A stretch of 64,000 nt of DNA from Variovorax sp. J22P240 (GTDB lineage Bacteria > Pseudomonadota > Gammaproteobacteria > Burkholderiales > Burkholderiaceae_C): the NCBI RefSeq assembly GCF_030316855.1, contig NZ_JASZYR010000001.1, positions 992,001 to 1,056,000 on the forward strand, in the 5' to 3' direction. The translations under genes and the position numbers were made by a program. How positions within the stretch are numbered: the first letter of the stretch is position 1; the number at the start of each line of letters is the position of its first letter. Positions 43,737-52,385 of the stretch are shown in pieces. The notes below the pieces were generated by a model. That model searched no databases. It saw only the letters and a program-made list of their open reading frames with translations, and had not been told where the DNA came from.

Positions 43737-44354
43737 ATGAAAGTCAGACGCCTTGTTCTTGCGGCGGCCCTGGCCGTCCTCGCAGCCCTTGGGGCCTACT
43801 GGTACTGGTCACCATTTCTGGCTGTGCGTCAGTTGCAGACGGCAGCACAGGAAGGTGATGCCGAGACCTTCAACGCGCATGTGGACTACCCCAAGGTGCG
43901 CGAGAGCCTGAAGGGCCAGTTCTCCGCCCTCGTCACACGGAAGCTGGGCACTCAGGACTCCGGCAATCCCTTTGCCGCGCTGGGCAGCCTGATTGGACTG
44001 GGCTTGGTGAACCAGCTGGTGGATGCGATGGTGCGCCCCGAGACAGTGATGGCGGCCATGAAGAACGGGCACTTGGCCAAGCCCGCTCCCGCTCCGGCGC
44101 CTGCACCTCAGTCTGCGGGCGAAGCGCCCTCGGCCAGCACAGTCACCCCGCCATCGAGCCCCCAGGCACCTGAGAAGAAGGCCCGTTGGGCCATCGACCG
44201 CCAGGGCGCCAACAGGATGACCGCCTATGCCGTGGATCCGGCAAAGCCAGACGAGCCCAATTCAGAGCGCCTTGGACTGGTCTTCGAGCGAAGCGGATTC
44301 GTCGACTGGAAGCTCACCGAACTCCGCATGCCCGCATCGACCTTTGGAAAGTAG
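43737..44354 (+). CDS. DUF2939 domain protein
   Basis: A 205-residue protein with one N-terminal membrane anchor (LVLAAALAVLAALGAYWYW) and the DUF2939 pattern (SPFLAVRQLQTAAQEGDAETFNAHVDYPKVRESLKGQ is the core, here divided by Asp). The middle is an Ala/Pro/Ser-rich linker and the end a compact domain (LGLVFERSGFVDWKLTEL). The function of the family is unknown. ATG 43737 is chosen, as earlier starts lie in the terminator. It is a single gene, convergent with a small secreted protein gene. Confidence 0.85.
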   Translation: MKVRRLVLAAALAVLAALGAYWYWSPFLAVRQLQTAAQEGDAETFNAHVDYPKVRESLKGQFSALVTRKLGTQDSGNPFAALGSLIGLGLVNQLVDAMVRPETVMAAMKNGHLAKPAPAPAPAPQSAGEAPSASTVTPPSSPQAPEKKARWAIDRQGANRMTAYAVDPAKPDEPNSERLGLVFERSGFVDWKLTELRMPASTFGK

Positions 44355-44364
44355 GAGGTGCTGC

Positions 44365-44703
44365 TCAGTACTTGATCGTCACGCCGGCCTTGACGCCCGC
44401 ATTGTTCTTTCCGTCCGAGAAGGCGCCCGCGGAGTAGGAGCGCTTGCCGCCCGTGCTGGCGCCCAGCGAATACGTGGGGCGCTCCTTGGATGTGTCCACG
44501 CCGCCGGACACCCCACCCCCGTCGGGCCGCTCCATGCCAACGGTGGCGCCCTTGGTGTTGACCGCGCCCTCGGTCGGTGACAGGTTGGGATTGATGTAGA
44601 CCGTTCCCTTGTCGTCGCTGTCGATGGGCAGCTTCAACTCCTCCGCGCAAACGCCGATGCAGCACGCGGCCGCGCCAATGAAAGCAATGATGGATCTGCT
44701 CAT
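44365..44703 (-). CDS. Hypothetical secreted protein (112 aa)
   Basis: A 112-residue protein with a signal peptide (MSRSIIAFIGAAACCIGVCAEE, cut near VCA-EE). The mature part is Gly/Ser/Asp-rich with repeats of the kind SYSAGAFSDGKNNAGVKAGV that suggest beta-strands or a flexible surface protein. No domain is recognised. It is convergent with DUF2939 (10 bases) and stands before the methyltransferase on the opposite strand. Confidence 0.7.
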   Translation of the reverse strand: MSRSIIAFIGAAACCIGVCAEELKLPIDSDDKGTVYINPNLSPTEGAVNTKGATVGMERPDGGGVSGGVDTSKERPTYSLGASTGGKRSYSAGAFSDGKNNAGVKAGVTIKY

Positions 44704-44853
44704 GCCACCGAGCCTAGCAGCGGGCCTTCACCGCACGGTGGGCACTGTCCGTCAGGCGCTGTAGGCGCTTTTCCCACGCTGAATTGGCTTTCCGGGAAAC
44801 GAAAATTAAGATGCTGGATTCAGCGAGCGCCTGATGGGAAAGGATGTGGACTC

Positions 44854-45672
44854 ATGGACGAACCTGCTTCGGACACCCTCTTTGCCGGCTCGATCCCCGA
44901 GCTCTATGACACCTGCCTCGTTCCGCTGATCTTCGAGCCCTATGCCGAGGATCTCGCGAAACGCGCGGTTGCGCTCGAACCCTCACGCGTGCTGGAGACA
45001 GCGGCCGGCACCGGCGTGGTCACGCGCGCGCTGGCCAGTGCCTTGCCCGCCCAAGTGGAACTGGTGGCGACTGACCTGAACCAGCCCATGCTCGATCGCG
45101 CCGCAGCCGTTGGTACACAGCGCCCGGTGAGCTGGCAGCAGGCCGACGCCTTGCAATTGCCCTTTGCGGACGCGAGCTTCGACCTCGTGGTCTGCCAGTT
45201 CGGCGTGATGTTCTTCCCCGACAAGGTGCGTGCCTTTTCGGAGGCCCGTCGCGTGCTTCGGCCCGGCGGCACGCTGTTGTTCAACGTCTGGGATTGCATC
45301 GAGGAGAACCAGTTTGCCGATGTAGTCACGCAGGCGCTCGCGACGCTGTTTCCCGACGACCCGCCTCTTTTCATGGCGCGCACGCCCCACGGCTATTTCG
45401 ACCGGATCGTGATCTCGCGCGACCTCGCGGGCGCAGGGTTCGGCGCCCTGCCCGGCTTCGAGACGAGAGCGGCGCGAAGCCGCGCACCGTCGGCGCAGGA
45501 CGTCGCCATCGCCTATTGCCAGGGAACACCCCTGCGCAACGAGATCAAGGCTCGCGCCGGCACGGATCTCGCCACCGCCACATCGGCATGCGCAGCGGCC
45601 ATCGCCGATCGTTTCGGCGCCGGACCGGTCGACGGAAAAATCCAGGCGCACATCATCACGGTCGCGTACTGA
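44854..45672 (+). CDS. Class I SAM-dependent methyltransferase
   Basis: A 272-residue methyltransferase of the Methyltransf_11 type. SAM-binding motif I is VLETAAGTGVVTRAL, the acidic loop is VATDLNQPM, motif post-I/II is ADALQLPFADASFDLVVCQFGVMFF and motif III is RVLRPGGTLLFNVWD. The target is unknown. Its end overlaps the convergent LysR gene by 17 bases. GGGAAAGGA lies before ATG 44854. Confidence 0.9.
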   Translation: MDEPASDTLFAGSIPELYDTCLVPLIFEPYAEDLAKRAVALEPSRVLETAAGTGVVTRALASALPAQVELVATDLNQPMLDRAAAVGTQRPVSWQQADALQLPFADASFDLVVCQFGVMFFPDKVRAFSEARRVLRPGGTLLFNVWDCIEENQFADVVTQALATLFPDDPPLFMARTPHGYFDRIVISRDLAGAGFGALPGFETRAARSRAPSAQDVAIAYCQGTPLRNEIKARAGTDLATATSACAAAIADRFGAGPVDGKIQAHIITVAY

Positions 45673-46561
45673 CAGGCGCCTTCGAGAGAAGTTGCCCCAG
45701 CATGCGGCGTGCATTCAACGGCAGCGCTTCGACTTCCCGCACACACGCCAGCAGGTAGCGTGCGGCCCACGCCTCCGCGATGGGAATGCGGCGGAGGTGC
45801 ATCAAGGAAGGCGACCGGTCTGCCGCCGCCTGCGGCACGATGCCGACACCGATGCCCTGCTCGACCATGCGACACACGGCTTCGAAGCTGCGCACGCGCA
45901 CACGATAGTTGAGCCTCTTTCCCAGCCGCCTCGCATGGAGCGCGACATGCTCCTGCAGCGGGCTTCCCTCCGCCAGCCCGACGAACCGGCAATCGACCAC
46001 TTCCGCCAGTGCGACCCTTCGCCTGCGTGCCAGCGCATGGCCGCGCGGCACGATGAACACCAGATCGTCGCGACGAAAGACAAAGCTCTGAAGGCCCTCG
46101 ACGTCGACCGCATCCGAAACGATGCCGATGTCGCACAGCCCCGCGCGGACCGCATCGACGATGTCCGTGCTGCCCTGCTCCTCCAAGTCCACCGACACGC
46201 GCGGATGCTGTGCAAGAAAAGCACCGAGCGCCTCGGGCAGATGTTCCGTCATCGCCGAGGTGTTGCACAGAAGCCGGACGTGGCCCTGCAGGCCGCCACC
46301 GTACTCGCCCAGTTCACCACGCAAGCGCTCCATCTGCTGCAGCACGAGCCGCGCGTGGTGGACCAGCGTGTGCCCGGCCTCGGTCGGCTGCACGCCCTGC
46401 CTGGAGCGCAGCAACAGCGGCGTGCCGAGGTCACTCTCCATGCCGAGCACGCGCTGGCTGGCCGATGCCAGGGTCATGTGCGTCTGCGCGGCGCCGCCGG
46501 TGATGGTGCCGGCATCGACGATGTTCACGAACAGCCGCAGGTCGGTGAGGTCGAATCGCAT
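45656..46561 (-). CDS. LysR family transcriptional regulator
   Basis: A 301-residue LysR regulator with helix-turn-helix DAGTITGGAAQTHMTLASASQRVLGME and the effector domain from about residue 92. It is divergent from a TauE/SafE transporter gene across 95 bases, the likely target. A CCTCAG-N7-CTGAGG dyad at 46584-46602 in that gap is a possible binding site. Confidence 0.9.
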   Translation of the reverse strand: MRFDLTDLRLFVNIVDAGTITGGAAQTHMTLASASQRVLGMESDLGTPLLLRSRQGVQPTEAGHTLVHHARLVLQQMERLRGELGEYGGGLQGHVRLLCNTSAMTEHLPEALGAFLAQHPRVSVDLEEQGSTDIVDAVRAGLCDIGIVSDAVDVEGLQSFVFRRDDLVFIVPRGHALARRRRVALAEVVDCRFVGLAEGSPLQEHVALHARRLGKRLNYRVRVRSFEAVCRMVEQGIGVGIVPQAAADRSPSLMHLRRIPIAEAWAARYLLACVREVEALPLNARRMLGQLLSKAPVSTRP

Positions 46562-46583
46562 GGCGACGAAGGTAGCACGCCAT

Positions 46584-46602
46584 CCTCAGGCTGGGGCTGA
46601 GG
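46584..46602. promoter_or_regulatory. Candidate LysR operator (CCTCAG-N7-CTGAGG)
   Basis: A 6-bp inverted repeat with seven bases between its arms, 22 bases before the LysR start and 54 before the TauE/SafE start. It is the only clear dyad in this divergent gap. Confidence 0.35.
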
Positions 46603-46656
46603 CAAGGTGCGTGAGTTCCGCATTCTCGGAAGCGGGGGTTTTCGCGAAACTGTCGC

Positions 46657-47433
46657 ATGTCGAATACGGATCTCATCGCTTTCTCCGACCAAGGCATGGC
46701 AGTCTGGGCCTTGGTCGCCGCAGTGTTCACGCTCGCGGGCACCGTCAAGGGTGTCATCGGCCTGGGGCTTCCCACGCTCTCGATGGCGCTGCTGGCCGTG
46801 TGGATGCCGCCTGCCGCTGCGGCGGCACTGCTGATCGTGCCTTCCCTCGTGACGAACGTCTGGCAATTGCAGCCCTGGGCCACGCTGCGGCGAATCACGC
46901 GCCGCCTCGGCGGCATGCAAGCCGGCATCGTCGCCGGCACGCTCATGGGGGCATGGTGCTTTGGCGCGCCCGCAGGCGCCGGCGCGACGGTCGCGTTGGG
47001 CGCTTCCCTGATCTGCTATGCGGCCTGGGGGCTGCTGGCGCGGCCCCTGACGCTCCCGACGCAACATGAACGGTGGCTCGGCCCGCTCGCAGGGATCCTG
47101 ACCGGTGTCATCACCGCGGTGACCGGCGTCTTCGTGCTGCCCGCGGTCGTGTACCTGCAGTCGCTGGCGCTGTCGCGCGATGAACTGATCCAGGCGATGG
47201 GACTTTCATTCACCACCTCTACCGTCGCCTTGGGCATCGCCCTGGCCGGACAGGACAGTTACTCGACACCCCTGCTCGGCGCTTCGCTCGTCATGCTGGT
47301 CCCCGCGATCGCGGGCATGGCGCTCGGCCAGTGGGTGCGCTTGCGGCTTCCGGTGCCCGTCTTCAAGCGCTGTTTCTTTTCCGGCCTGGCGCTGCTGGGC
47401 GTCTACATGGTCCTGCGCGAACTCCTTCGCTGA
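46657..47433 (+). CDS. TauE/SafE family sulfite/organic anion exporter
   Basis: A 258-residue membrane protein with about eight helices, in two halves of the TauE/SafE type: VFTLAGTVKGVIGLGLPTLSMALL near the start and LAGILTGVITAVTGVFVLPAVVYLQSL in the second half. Members export sulfite, sulfoacetate or related anions. A divergent LysR gene probably regulates it. The substrate cannot be told from sequence. Confidence 0.9.
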   Translation: MSNTDLIAFSDQGMAVWALVAAVFTLAGTVKGVIGLGLPTLSMALLAVWMPPAAAAALLIVPSLVTNVWQLQPWATLRRITRRLGGMQAGIVAGTLMGAWCFGAPAGAGATVALGASLICYAAWGLLARPLTLPTQHERWLGPLAGILTGVITAVTGVFVLPAVVYLQSLALSRDELIQAMGLSFTTSTVALGIALAGQDSYSTPLLGASLVMLVPAIAGMALGQWVRLRLPVPVFKRCFFSGLALLGVYMVLRELLR

Positions 47434-47446
47434 AGCGAAAGCGCCC

Positions 47447-48133
47447 TCACTGCTCGTTGCGTTGATCCCGCTCCGGGCTCGCCGCCGAGGCGTCGGCTAA
47501 TTCAAGGTAGAGCACCGGATCGACTGCGTTGCCATTCTTTCGCAACTCGAAATGCAGCTTGACGCGGCTGGCCTCCGTGTCGCCCATGCGGGCAATCATC
47601 TGGCCTCGCTTGACGGACTGCCCTTCCTTCACCAGCAGTTGGCTGTTGTGTGCGTAGGCGGTGACATAGGCCGCGTCGTGCTTGATCATGATCAGTTGTC
47701 CATAGCCGCGAGGCCCGACGGCCGAGTAGACAACCTTGCCGTCCCGGGCAGCGTGTACGGGATCGCCCTTCGATCCTGCGAAGTCCACGCCCTTGTTGCC
47801 GCGTCCGTCGAAGCGCGCAACGACCGCGCCGCTCACGGGCCGCAGGAAGTTCCGGTCCGCCTTTGCCACCGCTGCCGGCTGGGGGTCTGCGGGCTTGGCA
47901 CGGGAGGCGCTCTTCGCGGCTTTTTTCGATGTCGAAGGCTTGGTGTTCATCTTCGGTTCAGCCGGCGAGTCCATCTTCGATGGAGTCGGCGACGACGCCT
48001 TGGAGGAGGTGGACGACGCCGGAGCTGGCTTGGTGGCGCAACCGACAAGCGCGATGGTCCATGCGCAGCAAGCGAGGCCGAGTGCGAGGCGGCGGAAAAA
48101 GTGCGAACCGGATGGCTGTCGATAAAAAGACAT
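47447..48133 (-). CDS. NlpD-like LytM-domain lipoprotein
   Basis: A 228-residue lipoprotein, lipobox at Cys32 (ALVGC), then a Ser/Lys/Pro linker to about residue 95 and a C-terminal LytM (M23) domain. The first metal-binding histidine of active M23 enzymes is replaced: the loop reads GNKGVDFAGSKGD, as in E. coli NlpD, while LHFELR is retained. It is therefore more likely an amidase activator for septal peptidoglycan splitting than a peptidase. Unlike E. coli NlpD there is no LysM domain. It is convergent with the TauE/SafE gene. Confidence 0.85.
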   Translation of the reverse strand: MSFYRQPSGSHFFRRLALGLACCAWTIALVGCATKPAPASSTSSKASSPTPSKMDSPAEPKMNTKPSTSKKAAKSASRAKPADPQPAAVAKADRNFLRPVSGAVVARFDGRGNKGVDFAGSKGDPVHAARDGKVVYSAVGPRGYGQLIMIKHDAAYVTAYAHNSQLLVKEGQSVKRGQMIARMGDTEASRVKLHFELRKNGNAVDPVLYLELADASAASPERDQRNEQ

Positions 48134-48361
48134 GCCCCCGACTGTAGGCGGTCGCGCGGCCGGTCGGCCTCAAGTCAGCAAGTCATTCGTAAGCTTCTTC
48201 ACGTTGCCGTCGGCCATTTCTGACGAGATTGGTCGTGGCTCGACGACGGCGGTCAACGAAAGCGCATTGCCAGAATGATTGTTGGATCTGGCGGGTCACG
48301 TCGGCGCGCTTGCGTACCAGGGGTCACCGAATCCGTCACTTGAAGGTTGAAGGCTGCATAG

Positions 48362-49456
48362 ATGGCACACCGCGCGCCCACCCAGATTGCGATCGAGCCC
48401 TCGACGATGACCGAGCTTCCAAGGAAGCCGAGGGTGAGCGTGGCCATCATCTGCTTCAACTACGGCCGCTTTCTTGGCGAATGCCTGGACAGTTGCCTCG
48501 CGCAGACAGTCTGCGCCGACGAGATCGTCGTCGTGAACGACGGCTCGACGGACGACTCGGCCGACGTGCTCGGGGACTACGCATCTCGCTTTCCGACCAT
48601 TCGGGCGATCCATCAGCCCAACAGCGGTATCTGCGCAGCCACGAATACCGCCCTGGCTGCATGCTCCGGCGACGTGGTGGTCCTGCTCGACGCGGACGAC
48701 GTCATGGCGCCCCAGCGCATCGAAATGGTGCTGGCCGCACTCCGCAGGCCCTTGGATGGGCATCACCCGGGCTGGGTTCACCATCTGATGATGCGGTTCT
48801 CGGACACGCACCCCAATCTGGGACTGGCGCCCTACTATCCCGGTGGCAAGGGTCCCGAAGGCTGGCTTGCGACCGAGGCGCTGAATGCGGCGTCGAGTCC
48901 GGTGCTGTCGCTGACTTCCGCGCTGGCATTCCGCAGGGAAGTGCTGGACGCCATCGGTCCCCTGGACAGCGACAGGATGATGTACCAGGACTTGCAGCTC
49001 TGCACCGCCGCGACCTTCCTCAGCGCAGCTGCGTGGATCCCCGAACCGCTGACGCGCTACCGCGTGCACGGCGGCTCGGCCACAGCGGATGCCATGGTGT
49101 CGCTCGATCAGATCAAGGCCACGCGAAGCCGGGCCGGCCGCTTCGATCGGTGGCTGCGCGCGGAGCTCGAGAAGATCAGCCCCGGTGCGGCGTCGCTGTG
49201 GCGGCCGCTCGACGACCAGGGCGGCTATCTCTGGCTGACTTTTCTCGAACGCTGGCTGTCGGGGGCGGGAAAGGATCTCCAGTTGCTGATGAAGGTCCTG
49301 AAGCACCCGGACACCCGCAATGCGCCACGGCAACACCGCGTCTACTACTACGGCAGCGTGGTCCTTCCGCGCGCTTGGTTCGTCTCGTATTCGCGGCTGA
49401 TCTTCGGCAGCAACCCCCTGAAGACCAGGCTGAGGCGACTGCTGGGACGGGGTTGA
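48362..49456 (+). CDS. Glycosyltransferase family 2
   Basis: A 364-residue GT-A glycosyltransferase. Signature parts are VSVAIICFNYGRFLGECLDS, VVNDGSTDDSADVL, the DxD-type LLDADDVMAP and RYRVHGGSAT near the middle. A basic C-terminus (RLRRLLGRG) may contact the membrane. ATG 48362 is used; ATG 48407 is in frame and closer to the domain start. It is not next to other polysaccharide genes, being between a divergent NlpD-like gene and the convergent lyase gene. Acceptor unknown. Confidence 0.88.
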   Translation: MAHRAPTQIAIEPSTMTELPRKPRVSVAIICFNYGRFLGECLDSCLAQTVCADEIVVVNDGSTDDSADVLGDYASRFPTIRAIHQPNSGICAATNTALAACSGDVVVLLDADDVMAPQRIEMVLAALRRPLDGHHPGWVHHLMMRFSDTHPNLGLAPYYPGGKGPEGWLATEALNAASSPVLSLTSALAFRREVLDAIGPLDSDRMMYQDLQLCTAATFLSAAAWIPEPLTRYRVHGGSATADAMVSLDQIKATRSRAGRFDRWLRAELEKISPGAASLWRPLDDQGGYLWLTFLERWLSGAGKDLQLLMKVLKHPDTRNAPRQHRVYYYGSVVLPRAWFVSYSRLIFGSNPLKTRLRRLLGRG

Positions 49457-49478
49457 CCGGCCCTCGATCCGGTTCGTC

Positions 49479-50342
49479 CTACTCGTACTTCCGGCCCGTC
49501 CGCATCAGCTCCGGCGTGCCGATGACTTCATTCAGCGCGTCGAAGTCGAGCATCTGCGAGCGCCACGGTTGCGTGGTGCGGTGTCGGTGCAGACTGTCGT
49601 AGTAGCCCTTGAGCGTGTGCACCACTGCGCGCGCCGTGCCGCCGGGGAAGATGGCGATGCGAAACCCGTGGCCTTGCAGGGCATCCGCATCCTGGATCGG
49701 CGTCTTGCCGCCTTCGACCATGTTGGCCAGCAACGGTACGCGGTGTGCGAAGCGGCGGCACGCCGCATCCATCTGCTCGGGCGAACGCAGGGCTTCGATG
49801 AAGAGCGCGTCCACGCCACAGTTCAGGTAGGCCTCGGCACGGTCCAACGCGGCATCCAGCCCTTCGACCGCGACGGCGTCGGTGCGCGCGAGGATCAATG
49901 TCTGGCTCGACACGCGCGCGTCCAGCGCGGCCTTGAGCTTGCCGACCATCTCGCGCTCAGGCACCACTGCCTTGCCGTCGAGATGGCCACAGCGCTTGGG
50001 AAAGGTCTGGTCCTCGATCTGCACCATGGCCGCGCCCGCGCGCTCGAAGCCGCGCACCGTGCGCTGGGTGTTCAGCGCGTTGCCGAAGCCGGTATCGGCG
50101 TCGACGATCACCGGCAGGCTCACGCGTTCGGTGATGCGCGCGAGGGTGTCGGCCACTTCGGTGAAGGTGGTGAGGCCGATGTCCGACCGGCCCAGTCGCG
50201 TGTACGCGATCGACGCGCCCGAGAGATACAACGCCTCGAACCCGGCCTGTTCCGCCACCAGCGCACTCAGCGCGTCGTATACGCCCGGCGCCAGCACGAT
50301 GTTGGTCGACGACAGGCGCGTCTTGAAGGTCTCATTTGGCAT
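49479..50342 (-). CDS. Isocitrate lyase/PEP mutase family lyase
   Basis: A 287-residue enzyme of the ICL/PEP-mutase superfamily. It has the metal-binding DADTGFGN (Asp81, Asp83) and the catalytic loop KRCGH with Cys118, which marks C-C lyases such as 2-methylisocitrate lyase and 2,3-dimethylmalate lyase rather than PEP mutase. It would split a substituted malate or isocitrate-like acid into pyruvate (or glyoxylate) and a second acid. It is the last gene of the long leftward operon and overlaps the flavoprotein gene by 11 bases. Together with the aconitase-family pair upstream it forms a [16 protein letters not shown] module. Confidence 0.9.
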   Translation of the reverse strand: MPNETFKTRLSSTNIVLAPGVYDALSALVAEQAGFEALYLSGASIAYTRLGRSDIGLTTFTEVADTLARITERVSLPVIVDADTGFGNALNTQRTVRGFERAGAAMVQIEDQTFPKRCGHLDGKAVVPEREMVGKLKAALDARVSSQTLILARTDAVAVEGLDAALDRAEAYLNCGVDALFIEALRSPEQMDAACRRFAHRVPLLANMVEGGKTPIQDADALQGHGFRIAIFPGGTARAVVHTLKGYYDSLHRHRTTQPWRSQMLDFDALNEVIGTPELMRTGRKYE

Positions 50343-51774
50343 GCGGTGCTTTCATCGGATGGATCAGTGCGGCCGCCGTGCGCGCCGCGATGTAGCCGCC
50401 GGCCACCGCGCTCAAAAGGCCGTTGCCTGAGAGGTAGCCCCACACGGCATCGCCCGAGACGCCGCCCGCCGCTCCACCGGCTGCGAGCAGGTTGGCGAAG
50501 GGTTTGCCGTCCTCGCGCAAGACGCGCATGTCGGAGGTCGTGTCGAGCCCGCCCTGCGTATGGAACAGCGCGCCTGTGACTTTGACGGCGAAGTACGGTG
50601 CGTCCAGTCCACGAGCGAACGCGCGGCCGTCCGGCTGCGGAGCACGGTCGCGCAACCCGTCGAGCGTTCGGCGCAACTCGACCTCCTCGCAACCGATGCA
50701 CGCGGCGAGTTCAGGCACCGTTTCGCACCGCCGAAGCGCGCCGGCCGCCTCCGCCTCGCAGAAATCAGGAAAGCCGCGGGCGAGCGCGAGCAGCGGCGCA
50801 TCGAACACGTTCCACGCGATGCCGCCGGGTTGCGCCAGCACTTGCACTGCCGCTTCGGAATAGCCCTGGGTCTCATCGTGAAAGCGCCGCCCATCGCGGT
50901 TGATCTGCACGCCGCCTTCCATCATCACGGCCCAGGACATCAACGCCCCCTGCGGCGTCACCCACGAGCCGTGCCCCTGATAGCCGCCCAGGTCGCGCAG
51001 GCGCGCGCCCAGCGCCTCGCCCCACAAGATGGCGCTGCCGTCGTTGCCGACGTGGCCGCCGAAGGCGGCGTGCGCCATGTCGGGCAACAGCGCTCGCACC
51101 ATCGCGGCGTTGCCGCCGAAGCCGTTGCAGGCCAGCAGCAGCGCATCGCACTCCAGCGTCTCCCGGTGACCGTCCGGTCGCTGGTAGTCGATGCCGATCA
51201 CGCGGTCTTCGTTGTCGAGCACCAGCGTGTCGACCACCGCCTGGGTCAGCACCGGGATGCCGGCGGCCTCCACGGCCGCCTGAAGGCTTGCCATCAGCGC
51301 GGCACCTGTCTTCGGCGCCAGCGTGTGCATGCGATGAACGCTGTGACCAGGGTAGAGAAAGCCGTCGAGAAGAATCCATTCCAGCCCGTGCCGCGCCTGC
51401 AGCGCATCGAGGGCGGGACCGATCGATGCGGCATACGCCGCTGCCAATGCCGGCGGCGCCCGCCCGTGCGCCTTGGTCTGGATGTCGGCCGCGAAGCGCG
51501 CCGGACTGTCGTCGGTCACGCCATGGGCATGCTGCGCGCGCGTTCCCGGCGCGGGAATGAAGCCCGAGGACAGCGCGGTCGAGCCGCTCGGCACGGCATC
51601 GCGCTCGAGCACCACGCACTCGACGCCGGCGTCGTTCAGCATCAATGCGGCCGTGAGTCCGCACGCGCCGCCGCCAACGATCGCGACTCCAACGTGCACT
51701 TCGGCGTCGACGTGCGATGCACGACGAATGCCGCGCTGCAGTCCATTCGCCTTGAGGGCCATGGTTTTCGTCAT
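50332..51774 (-). CDS. FAD-dependent fumarate reductase/ketosteroid dehydrogenase-like flavoprotein
   Basis: A 480-residue flavoprotein of the FAD_binding_2 family. The FAD loop is VAIVGGGACGLTAALML, followed by ERDAVPSGSTALSSGFIP; the substrate lid and the end motif GGAAGGVSGDAVWGYLSGNGLL match fumarate reductase, tricarballylate dehydrogenase and 3-ketosteroid dehydrogenase relatives. It would reduce or form an activated C=C bond next to a carbonyl or carboxylate. There is no signal peptide. ATG 51774 overlaps the previous stop as ATGA. In the operon it acts on an unsaturated or saturated intermediate of unknown identity. Confidence 0.85.
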   Translation of the reverse strand: MTKTMALKANGLQRGIRRASHVDAEVHVGVAIVGGGACGLTAALMLNDAGVECVVLERDAVPSGSTALSSGFIPAPGTRAQHAHGVTDDSPARFAADIQTKAHGRAPPALAAAYAASIGPALDALQARHGLEWILLDGFLYPGHSVHRMHTLAPKTGAALMASLQAAVEAAGIPVLTQAVVDTLVLDNEDRVIGIDYQRPDGHRETLECDALLLACNGFGGNAAMVRALLPDMAHAAFGGHVGNDGSAILWGEALGARLRDLGGYQGHGSWVTPQGALMSWAVMMEGGVQINRDGRRFHDETQGYSEAAVQVLAQPGGIAWNVFDAPLLALARGFPDFCEAEAAGALRRCETVPELAACIGCEEVELRRTLDGLRDRAPQPDGRAFARGLDAPYFAVKVTGALFHTQGGLDTTSDMRVLREDGKPFANLLAAGGAAGGVSGDAVWGYLSGNGLLSAVAGGYIAARTAAALIHPMKAPHAK

Positions 51775-52385
51775 GCCAGCGTCTCGATGAATGCCGCGCA
51801 ATCCGTGACCTCGGCCACGTTGCGCATGTCGGCCAGCGAGGTTCGATGCCGCTCCTCGCCGAAGGCGGCACAGCCGTCGGCCAGCACCAGCGTGCGGTAG
51901 TCGCGCATGTGCGCATCGCGCACGGTGCTCGCGACGCCGCCGTTGGTGACGATGCCGCACACGGCCACCGTGTCGATGCCGGCGCGCCGCAGCACCCAGT
52001 CCAGCTGCGTGTTGAAGAAGGCCGAATACGCAACCTTGCTGACCGTTATGTCGGTCAGGCCCGCCAGTTCATCGACGTTCGCCTGCCCCCAGCTGCCGGG
52101 CGCAAAGTCGCCCTTTGCCAGGTACGGCCGCAGCGCCTTGAGATGCGGCGAGACCATCGGCTCGCCCGCCGCGTCCGGCCATAGCGTGAACTGGCTGGCG
52201 ACGACCATGCCGCCGGCGCGCTTCAGTGCCCGCGCCACCGTGGCGACGCGGGGCGGCAACAGAAGCGCGGGCGGGTTGCTATCGCCACCGCGAGCATAGG
52301 CGCCGTCGGGATGGAGAAAGTCGTTCTGCAGGTCGATGATGACCAGCGCCGTCCTGGGGCCCGCAGTCTGTGCGTTGTCGCTCAT
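51771..52385 (-). CDS. Isochorismatase-fold protein lacking the nucleophilic cysteine
   Basis: A 204-residue isochorismatase-like protein. Asp18 (IDLQNDF) and Lys117 (SKVAYSAF) of the usual Asp-Lys-Cys triad are present, but the site that holds Cys in amidohydrolases (TNxCV) is Gly150 in GIVTNGGVASTVRDA. A cysteine is found only at 143. Isochorismatases proper also lack Cys there, so a hydrolase with another mechanism is possible. It overlaps both neighbours as ATGA. By context it may follow the hydantoinase/oxoprolinase step, as N-carbamoylsarcosine amidohydrolase does in N-methylhydantoin use, or may bind without catalysis. Confidence 0.82.
   Translation of the reverse strand: MSDNAQTAGPRTALVIIDLQNDFLHPDGAYARGGDSNPPALLLPPRVATVARALKRAGGMVVASQFTLWPDAAGEPMVSPHLKALRPYLAKGDFAPGSWGQANVDELAGLTDITVSKVAYSAFFNTQLDWVLRRAGIDTVAVCGIVTNGGVASTVRDAHMRDYRTLVLADGCAAFGEERHRTSLADMRNVAEVTDCAAFIETLA

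Noticed and set aside
47447-48133. Active M23 endopeptidase
   Set aside because: The first zinc-binding histidine is replaced by Asn in GNKGVDF, as in NlpD.
48134-48361. A small gene between the NlpD-like and GT2 genes
   Set aside because: Open frames exist on both strands but none has a ribosome site, recognisable pattern or sensible start; it is treated as a divergent promoter region.
51771-52385. N-carbamoylsarcosine or nicotinamide amidohydrolase with standard mechanism
   Set aside because: The nucleophilic cysteine position is glycine, so I could not assign a standard cysteine amidase.
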